DNA of 8,165 nucleotides from Sphingomonadales bacterium UBA7473 (lineage in GTDB: Bacteria > Pseudomonadota > Alphaproteobacteria > Sphingomonadales > Sphingomonadaceae). Shown piece after piece: positions 1-5,409 of the stretch. Where the stretch lies: assembly GCA_002478575.1 (NCBI GenBank), contig DLOX01000210.1, forward strand, positions 380 to 8,544, written 5' to 3'. The notes below the pieces were generated by a model. That model made no database searches and had not been told where the DNA came from. It saw only the letters and a program-made list of their open reading frames with translations. The translations under genes and the position numbers were made by a program. Each line of letters begins with the position of its first letter. Position 1 is the stretch's first letter.

Positions 1-2523
1 CTGCGCTTTGAAGATGGCGGCTTTACCGTGGCAACGGGTGATGTGCAGGCGCTGATCGATTGGCAGAAAAACCCCACGTCTGACGCGGAAATTCAATATC
101 GCCCGGCACGGGTTTTGCTTCAGGATTTCACCGGCGTGCCATGCGTCGTCGATCTCGCCGCGATGCGCGATGCAATTGCGACGCTGGGTGGCGATACGTC
201 CAAAATCAATCCTTTGGTGCCTGTCCATCTCGTCATCGATCACTCGGTGATGGTCGATGAATTTGGCCACCCCAAGGCGTTTGAGCAGAATGTGGAGATT
301 GAATATTATCGCAATGGAGAGCGGTATGACTTTCTGAAATGGGGATCAAAGTCGCTTTCCAACTTCAAAGCCGTTCCTCCCGGCACAGGCATTTGCCACC
401 AAGTAAATTTGGAGCATATCGCGCAAGCCGTTTGGACAAGCGCCGCCCCCGATGGGAAGACCATTGCCTATCCAGACACATGCGTTGGCACCGATAGCCA
501 TACGACGATGATCAATGGCCTTGGCGTGCTCGGTTGGGGCGTCGGCGGGATTGAGGCAGAGGCTGCGATGCTCGGCCAGCCCGTGTCCATGCTGATCCCT
601 GAAGTGGTTGGCTTCAAGCTGACCGGTAGCTTGAATGAAGGCATTACCGCGACCGATCTGGTGCTGACTTGCACCCAGATGCTCCGCGCGCATGGCGTGG
701 TCGGGCGCTTTGTGGAATATTATGGCCCGGGTCTTGAGAGCTTGAGCTTGGCTGATCGCGCGACGCTCGCCAACATGGCGCCTGAGTATGGCGCGACCTG
801 TGGCTTCTTCGGGATCGACGATAAGACGCTCGACTATATGCGCCTGACCGGTCGCGATGAAGATGCGATTGCGCTGGCGGAGGCCTATGCCAAGGCGCAA
901 GGGCTTTGGATTGATCCATCGGCGCCGGACCCTGTGTTTACTTCAACGCTTGAGCTTGACATGTCTTCGGTTGTGCCGTCGCTCGCCGGTCCAAAGCGGC
1001 CGCAGGATAAGGTTGTGCTGACCGCGGTTGATGATGTGTTCAACAAGGATTTGGCCGAAGTTTATAAGCATGATGGCTTCAAGCGCGTTGCGGTTGAAGG
1101 CAAGGATCATGATATTGGCGATGGCGATGTGGTGATCGCGGCGATCACGAGCTGCACCAATACGTCGAACCCCAGCGTGCTGGTCGCGGCTGGTCTGGTC
1201 GCGAAGAAGGCCAACGCCTTGGGCCTGAAGCCTAAGCCTTGGGTGAAGACATCGCTTGCGCCTGGATCACAGGTGGTGACTGATTATCTGGTGAAAGCGG
1301 GCCTGCAAGAGCATTTGGATGCGGTGGGCTTTAACTTGGTCGGCTATGGCTGCACGACCTGCATCGGCAACTCCGGGCCTTTGGCTGAGCCGATCTCGAA
1401 GGCGATCAATGGCAATGATATTGTTGCCGCGTCGGTCCTTTCCGGCAACCGCAACTTTGAAGGCCGTGTGTCTCCCGATGTGCGGGCGAACTTCTTGGCC
1501 TCTCCGCCGCTGGTTGTCGCTTATGCACTGAAGGGCACAGTGACCGAGGATTTCACGACAACGCCGATTGGCCAATCGACCGATGGCGCGGATGTGTTCC
1601 TGAAGGATATTTGGCCCACCAATGGTGAAGTGACCGCGACGATGAACGCCAATATCGATCGCGGCATGTTCAAGGCGCGTTATGACAATGTCTATCTCGG
1701 CGATAAGCATTGGCAGGCGATTAATGTTGAGGGCTCAGAGACATATCAGTGGCGCCATGGCTCTACCTATGTTGCGAACCCGCCCTATTTCGAAGGCATG
1801 AGCATGACGCCATCGCCGATCAATGACATTATTGACGCAAAGCCGCTTGCGATCCTGGGCGACTCGATCACGACCGATCATATCTCGCCAGCAGGCTCGA
1901 TCAAAGCAGACTCGCCTGCGGGCAAATGGCTGATGGAACGCCAAGTCCCGAAAGCAGACTTTAACAGCTATGGCGCTCGCCGCGGTCATCATGACGTGAT
2001 GATGAGGGGCACATTTGCGAATATCCGCATCAAGAATGAAATGGTCCCCGGAATCGAAGGCGGCATGTCGTCTTACAAGGGCGAAACCATGTCCATCTAT
2101 GATGCCGCAATGGCGCATAAGGCCGATGGCACGCCGCTGGTTGTGATTGGCGGTAAGGAATATGGCACAGGCTCATCCCGCGATTGGGCGGCCAAGGGCA
2201 CGAACCTCCTCGGCGTGCGCGCTGTGATCGTGGAGAGCTTTGAGCGCATCCACCGCAGCAACTTGGTTGGCATGGGCGTGCTGCCTTTGCAGTTCAAGGA
2301 TGGCGACACACGCAACAGCCTTGGCCTGACCGGCGATGACAGCTTCACCATTTCAGGCGTGGCCGAACTGAAGCCGCGTCAAGATGTTGAAGTTCACGTC
2401 ACCCGCAAGGATGGCTCACAGTTCAGCTTCACCGCGCTCTGCCGCATCGATACCGCCAATGAGATTGAATATTTCAACAATGGCGGCATCTTGCACTATG
2501 TGTTGAGGAAGTTGGCCGCTTAA
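1..2523 (+). CDS. acnA: Aconitate hydratase AcnA, 5' end missing
   Basis: Aconitase isomerises citrate to isocitrate through cis-aconitate in the TCA cycle, in the cytoplasm. The reading frame is open from base 1, and its first codons (LRFEDGG) match the region about 50 residues into AcnA proteins, so the start lies upstream; 840 codons are visible and the full protein would be near 890 residues, the usual AcnA length. Visible signatures, numbered by window codon: DSHTT at 165-169; the three [4Fe-4S] cysteines at 385 (SCTNTS), 451 and 454 (CTTC), with the 66-residue spacing of E. coli AcnA; the start of the C-terminal swivel domain at GDSITTDHISPAG near 620; and GSSRD with the catalytic serine and arginine near 725-727. 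The long form with the swivel domain at the C-terminus identifies the AcnA/IRP1 type rather than AcnB. The gene appears intact through its TAA stop. The next gene starts 20 bases later. Confidence 0.97.
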   Translation: MRFEDGGFTVATGDVQALIDWQKNPTSDAEIQYRPARVLLQDFTGVPCVVDLAAMRDAIATLGGDTSKINPLVPVHLVIDHSVMVDEFGHPKAFEQNVEIEYYRNGERYDFLKWGSKSLSNFKAVPPGTGICHQVNLEHIAQAVWTSAAPDGKTIAYPDTCVGTDSHTTMINGLGVLGWGVGGIEAEAAMLGQPVSMLIPEVVGFKLTGSLNEGITATDLVLTCTQMLRAHGVVGRFVEYYGPGLESLSLADRATLANMAPEYGATCGFFGIDDKTLDYMRLTGRDEDAIALAEAYAKAQGLWIDPSAPDPVFTSTLELDMSSVVPSLAGPKRPQDKVVLTAVDDVFNKDLAEVYKHDGFKRVAVEGKDHDIGDGDVVIAAITSCTNTSNPSVLVAAGLVAKKANALGLKPKPWVKTSLAPGSQVVTDYLVKAGLQEHLDAVGFNLVGYGCTTCIGNSGPLAEPISKAINGNDIVAASVLSGNRNFEGRVSPDVRANFLASPPLVVAYALKGTVTEDFTTTPIGQSTDGADVFLKDIWPTNGEVTATMNANIDRGMFKARYDNVYLGDKHWQAINVEGSETYQWRHGSTYVANPPYFEGMSMTPSPINDIIDAKPLAILGDSITTDHISPAGSIKADSPAGKWLMERQVPKADFNSYGARRGHHDVMMRGTFANIRIKNEMVPGIEGGMSSYKGETMSIYDAAMAHKADGTPLVVIGGKEYGTGSSRDWAAKGTNLLGVRAVIVESFERIHRSNLVGMGVLPLQFKDGDTRNSLGLTGDDSFTISGVAELKPRQDVEVHVTRKDGSQFSFTALCRIDTANEIEYFNNGGILHYVLRKLAA

Positions 2524-2529
2524 CTAACC

Positions 2530-2537
2530 GGGGAGGG
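2530..2537 (+). promoter_or_regulatory. Ribosome binding site of the EthD-domain gene
   Basis: The run GGGGAGGG ends six bases before the ATG at 2544. This decides the start: a TTG at 2538 in the same frame directly abuts the purine run and leaves no spacer, so ATG 2544 is preferred. Confidence 0.7.
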
Positions 2538-2543
2538 TTGCGC

Positions 2544-2909
2544 ATGATCAAGCTGGTCTATTGCATCAAGCGGAAGTCCAGCCTGACTGCGCAGCAGTTT
2601 CACCGCTATTGGCTTGAAGAGCATGGCCCCAAGGTAAAGGGTGTCGCGGCGGCGATTGGTGCTGTGCGCTATGTCCAGAGCCATAGGATCCTGCCTGATA
2701 TCAATGCGGGCTTCCGGGCCTCGCGCGGGATGTCAGAAGGGTATGATGGCATTACCGAGATCTGGTTCGAGGATGAGGCGAGCCTGACTGCAGCGCTTGG
2801 CACGGCAGATGGCGTTGCCGCAGCAAAGATGCTGCTCGACGATGAAAGCCACTTCATCGATTTCGCAACATCGAGCATCTTCATGACGCAGGAGCATGAG
2901 ATATTCTGA
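2544..2909 (+). CDS. EthD-domain (dimeric alpha/beta barrel) protein
   Basis: A 121-residue protein with the pattern of the EthD family (Pfam PF07110), a small ferredoxin-like fold that forms dimeric alpha/beta barrels. Visible family features are an N-terminal beta strand (MIKLVYCIKRK), the segment FHRYWLEEHGPKV at about 19-31 typical of the domain, a central RYVQSH strand near 42-47, and YDGITEIWFED near 67-77, followed by a helix and a final strand. Members occur as accessory proteins in degradation gene clusters (the name comes from ethyl tert-butyl ether degradation) and in polyketide pathways; most have no assigned reaction. There is no signal peptide or membrane segment, so it is probably cytoplasmic. 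It lies 20 bases after acnA and 42 before the amidase, which suggests co-transcription. The family call is firm from the motif pattern; the specific function is unknown. Confidence 0.85.
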   Translation: MIKLVYCIKRKSSLTAQQFHRYWLEEHGPKVKGVAAAIGAVRYVQSHRILPDINAGFRASRGMSEGYDGITEIWFEDEASLTAALGTADGVAAAKMLLDDESHFIDFATSSIFMTQEHEIF

Positions 2910-2937
2910 GTTGAATGGTCGTCAGGAGCTACACGCC

Positions 2938-2946
2938 AAAGGAGAG
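2938..2946 (+). promoter_or_regulatory. Ribosome binding site of the amidase gene
   Basis: AAAGGAGAG lies five bases before the ATG at 2952, a strong Shine-Dalgarno match that supports this start. Confidence 0.7.
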
Positions 2947-2951
2947 CTGCG

Positions 2952-4382
2952 ATGCAAATCACCGATTATGTAAGCTATGATGCAACAGGGCTGGCGGAAC
3001 TGGTCCGCAATCGGTCGGTGACGCCGCTTGAGCTTGTCGATACCGCTATCGCTCTCACCGAAAAGCATAATCCCGCGCTGAATGCCGTCATTTGGACGAT
3101 GTTTGACCGGGCGCGCGACCTGGCGAGCAATGCTGCAACGGATGGCGCATTTGCGGGTGTGCCTTTCTTGCTCAAAGACATTTTGGGCGGCATGGCGGGT
3201 GTGCCAACACGTGATGGGTCGCGGATCAATCCCGGCGTGCCAGCCACGCATAATAGCGAACTTGTCAACCGCTTCCTCAAGGCCGGCCTCATTCCATTGG
3301 GTAAAACCAATGTTCCCGAATTTGGCCTTGTCGGCACAACTGAATCCAAGCTTTATGGTCCTGCACGCAACCCTTGGAATCTGGCCCATTCGACCGGTGG
3401 ATCATCCGGCGGATCGGGCGCTGCGGTCGCGAGTGGGATGGTGCCGGTGGCGCATGCCAATGATGGCGGCGGGTCGATCCGCATCCCGGCGTCGTGCTGC
3501 GGCCTCGTCGGCCTAAAACCAACCCGCGCACGCAATCCGGCAGGGCCAGATATGGGCGACGTCTATAATGGCTTGATCGGGGAACATATCGTGAGCCGGT
3601 CGGTGCGCGATACGGCGGCGATGCTCGATGTCACGTCGGGTCCCGATCTGGGTGATCCATACTATGCGCCATCTGCTCCTGCATCGTTTTTGGCAGCGGC
3701 ACAGGTCGCGCCCAAGGGTCTTAAGATCGCAGTGACACGCACGTTGATGGATGGACGCCCCTATCATCCCGATTGCTTGGCAGCAGTCGATGCGGCGGCC
3801 GCCCTGTGCACATCGCTCGGCCACCATGTCGAAGAAGCGAAGCCACCCGTTGATTTTGAAGCAATGTCCACGGCCTTCTTTGCGGTGTGGTCGGGCGGAT
3901 TGGCTATGCAGGTTGATTGGTTGATCGCCCGGCATGGCGGCGCTGCCGACCTCGACCATCTGGAGGGGCTGACACTTGGCCTCTATCGCATGGGACAACA
4001 GGTGACCGCCGCGCAGTATATGGGTGCACAAATCGCGTTTCAGCAGGTTGGTCGCGCGATTGCCCAGTGGCAGCAGAGCTATGATATATGGCTCACCCCA
4101 ACGCTCGGCGGCCCGCCGATGGCCATTGGCACGATGGATTTTGATCAGACCGATCCGATGGCGGCTTATGCACCCGTGCTCGATTATACGCCCTTTACAC
4201 CTCTTCAGAATGCCACAGGTCAGCCCGCTATCAATGTGCCGTTGCACTGGAATGATGCGGGCTTGCCGGTTGGCGTCCAGTTTGCGGGTCGCTTCGGGGA
4301 TGATGCTGGATTGTTGGCGCTGGCGATGCAGCTTGAAGCAGCTGCGCCATGGAGTGGTCGTCGTCCGGTGCATTGGGGTTGA
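2952..4382 (+). CDS. Amidase-signature hydrolase, NylA-like
   Basis: A 476-residue member of the amidase signature family (PF01425), which hydrolyses amide bonds with a Ser-cisSer-Lys triad. The triad is visible: Lys75 in PFLLKD, the cis-serine Ser151 in GGSSGGSG, and the nucleophile Ser175 in DGGGSIRIP. The Ser-Ser spacing of 24 equals that in fatty acid amide hydrolase and in NylA. The segments VPVAHANDGGGSIRIPAS and GPDMGDVYNGLIGEHIVSRS, as well as the length, resemble 6-aminohexanoate-cyclic-dimer hydrolase (NylA, about 490 residues) more than GatA, and no gatC or gatB gene lies beside it, so a role in tRNA-dependent amidation is unlikely. No signal peptide is seen, so the enzyme is probably cytoplasmic. 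Activity on nylon oligomers must not be assumed, as many NylA-like proteins act on other linear or cyclic amides. A good RBS precedes the ATG. It sits between the EthD-domain gene and a thioesterase gene, perhaps in one operon. Confidence 0.9.
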   Translation: MQITDYVSYDATGLAELVRNRSVTPLELVDTAIALTEKHNPALNAVIWTMFDRARDLASNAATDGAFAGVPFLLKDILGGMAGVPTRDGSRINPGVPATHNSELVNRFLKAGLIPLGKTNVPEFGLVGTTESKLYGPARNPWNLAHSTGGSSGGSGAAVASGMVPVAHANDGGGSIRIPASCCGLVGLKPTRARNPAGPDMGDVYNGLIGEHIVSRSVRDTAAMLDVTSGPDLGDPYYAPSAPASFLAAAQVAPKGLKIAVTRTLMDGRPYHPDCLAAVDAAAALCTSLGHHVEEAKPPVDFEAMSTAFFAVWSGGLAMQVDWLIARHGGAADLDHLEGLTLGLYRMGQQVTAAQYMGAQIAFQQVGRAIAQWQQSYDIWLTPTLGGPPMAIGTMDFDQTDPMAAYAPVLDYTPFTPLQNATGQPAINVPLHWNDAGLPVGVQFAGRFGDDAGLLALAMQLEAAAPWSGRRPVHWG

Positions 4383-4457
4383 TAAACGCGCCCAAGCTGC
4401 GCTTGGCAAATGCAGCAACAGTCTGCATGTTGAGGCGAACCAAAGCCGGAGCCCACC
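4383..4457 (+). other. Amidase-thioesterase spacer with two short hairpins
   Basis: This 75-base spacer holds two small perfect inverted repeats: CCAAGC/GCTTGG (4392-4397 and 4401-4406, 3-base loop) and ATGCAG/CTGCAT (4410-4415 and 4423-4428, 7-base loop). Neither is followed by a T run, so no terminator is called, and no convincing -35/-10 promoter pair was found. Repeats this short can occur by chance. Confidence 0.3.
4448..4451 (+). promoter_or_regulatory. Ribosome binding site of the thioesterase gene
   Basis: GGAG with a six-base spacer precedes the ATG at 4458. It is shorter than the sites of the two upstream genes but supports the chosen start. Confidence 0.55.
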
Positions 4458-5279
4458 ATGGCATTGCTCGCTGAAGCCAGTGTTGTTCAACAGTCGCCAA
4501 ACGGCCTAACTGCGTACCTCGATCCCGAGTGGAATATCTGGGGACCGGTCGGCGGCTTTGTTGCGGCGATTGCTTTGCGGGCGGTGGGCGTTGTCGCGCC
4601 TGCGGGGCATCGTCCGGTTAGTCTGTCTTGCTTGTTCGTTTCTCGCGGGGAGAATGGTCCGGTCGATATCGCAATCGATCCGATCAAAACGGGCAGCACG
4701 GCTTTTTGGAGTGTGGAGCTGAGCCAAGCGGGAAAATGCGTGTTGCGGGCTCAGATCTGCACGACTGCGAAGACGGACGGACCAGCGAAGATGGATTGTG
4801 CGGCACCCGAAGTGCCAAAGCCCGATGCGCTTGAGCCCTTCGTTGATCAGCTGCGGCGATTTGGCCATGAGCCGATCCCGTTCTGGCTCAATGTCGAGGG
4901 GCGGCAAGTGGACTTCCGATCACCCGGCGATCCTGACCCTCGCGGCGGTTTTACGGAACGGTGGATGCGGTTCAAGGATTGGGACGTGACGAGCGATCCC
5001 TTCCTCGATGCGGCGCGCGCCATCATTGGCATCGATACCCATATCTGGGCGGCCTATAATCGCGGACTGACGGAGCTTCCCAAACATGTGGCCCCATCGC
5101 TTGATCTGACGGTGTGGTTCCATGATGCCGCGCCGGAGTCTGCTTGGCAGTTGATTGCTGCTCGTTCCGATTTCGCGGGCCATGCTTTGCTGAGCGGCTT
5201 GGTCGATATTTGGTCGGAGGATGGAAAGCTTGTTGCGCGCGGCGGCAGTCAGTGCCTGTTTGTGCCGCTGAGAGATTAG
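4458..5279 (+). CDS. TesB-like acyl-CoA thioesterase family protein
   Basis: A 273-residue protein with the layout of the double-hotdog thioesterase family (PF13622, TesB-like), which typically hydrolyses acyl-CoA to free acid and CoA in the cytoplasm. The first hotdog shows WNIWGPVGGFVAAIALRAV at about 25-43, the usual glycine-rich turn into the long central helix, followed by beta strands (RPVSLSCLFVSR; AFWSVELSQAGKCVLRAQI). The second hotdog begins near 188 and contains PSLDLTVWFH (213-222) and the strands LLSGLVDIWSEDGKLVARGGSQCLF (about 244-267). By eye, Asp216 and Gln265 align with Asp204 and Gln278 of the E. coli TesB triad; the threonine position is not clearly kept. The acyl substrate cannot be deduced. 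The gene follows the amidase by 75 bases and its TAG stop lies inside the first intergenic hairpin. It could also be a non-catalytic member of the superfamily. Confidence 0.82.
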   Translation: MALLAEASVVQQSPNGLTAYLDPEWNIWGPVGGFVAAIALRAVGVVAPAGHRPVSLSCLFVSRGENGPVDIAIDPIKTGSTAFWSVELSQAGKCVLRAQICTTAKTDGPAKMDCAAPEVPKPDALEPFVDQLRRFGHEPIPFWLNVEGRQVDFRSPGDPDPRGGFTERWMRFKDWDVTSDPFLDAARAIIGIDTHIWAAYNRGLTELPKHVAPSLDLTVWFHDAAPESAWQLIAARSDFAGHALLSGLVDIWSEDGKLVARGGSQCLFVPLRD

Positions 5280-5327
5280 ACCTTGATCGTCTTAGGTTGA
5301 ATGAACCTAAGACGTGAATCAAGGTCT
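5278..5327. repeat. REP-like palindrome, copy 1 (bulged hairpin)
   Basis: A near-perfect inverted repeat. The left arm 5278-5298 pairs with 5304-5327 over 21 base pairs around a 5-base loop (GAATG). The only irregularity is three extra bases (TGA, 5315-5317) in the right arm, which give the hairpin a direction. Its left foot includes the last two bases of the thioesterase stop codon. There is no T run on either strand beyond the stem, so a classical intrinsic terminator is not supported, although such a stem could still slow exonucleases or assist termination. It is an inverted relative of the hairpin at 5340-5399. Confidence 0.88.
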
Positions 5328-5409
5328 CATCTATGGCGAGAGCCTGATTCACGTCTTTGAGGGAAGCGCAAAGCGCTTCTGTCAAAGACGATCAGGCTCC
5401 AAGCGCGCC
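5280..5409. other. Convergent intergenic region with paired palindromes
   Basis: These 130 bases separate the thioesterase stop (+) from the peptidase stop (-). Apart from the two palindromes and a linker of about 12 bases between them (5328-5339), only about ten bases are left, so the region is almost wholly structured DNA. No small gene is supported here. As the only space between two transcripts meeting head-on, it is the natural site for 3' end formation of both. Confidence 0.8.
5340..5399. repeat. REP-like palindrome, copy 2 (bulged hairpin with extended tip)
   Basis: The left arm 5340-5360 pairs with 5382-5399 over 18 base pairs, with three extra bases (TCA, 5349-5351) in the left arm. 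This bulge is the mirror of the one in copy 1, so the two elements face in opposite directions. Above the stem, after one mismatch and one G-T pair, a second perfect 7-base stem (GAAGCGC at 5363-5369, GCGCTTC at 5373-5379) closes on an AAA loop; copy 1 lacks this tip. The element ends ten bases before the complement of the M16 peptidase stop codon, and no T run follows on either strand. Confidence 0.88.

Noticed and set aside
28..30. GTG at 28 as the aconitase start
   Set aside because: The frame is open upstream to base 1 and the codons before GTG match AcnA (LRFEDG), so the gene starts outside the window.
2538..2540. TTG at 2538 as the start of the EthD-domain gene
   Set aside because: It would directly abut the Shine-Dalgarno run; ATG at 2544 has a proper spacer and begins at the family's first strand.
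3513..4490. Long - strand open frame (325 codons) opposite the amidase gene
   Set aside because: The translation is rich in Arg, His, Cys and Trp with no family pattern, while the opposite strand codes for an intact amidase; it is treated as a shadow.
5278..5399. Rho-independent terminators at the two hairpins
   Set aside because: No T run follows the stems on either strand, and the stems carry a bulge and are longer than usual terminators; they are called palindromic repeats instead.
5278..5399. Terminal inverted repeats of an insertion sequence or a miniature transposon (MITE)
   Set aside because: No clear target-site duplication flanks the pair, and each half is itself a hairpin, which fits a REP/BIME layout better than simple terminal repeats.
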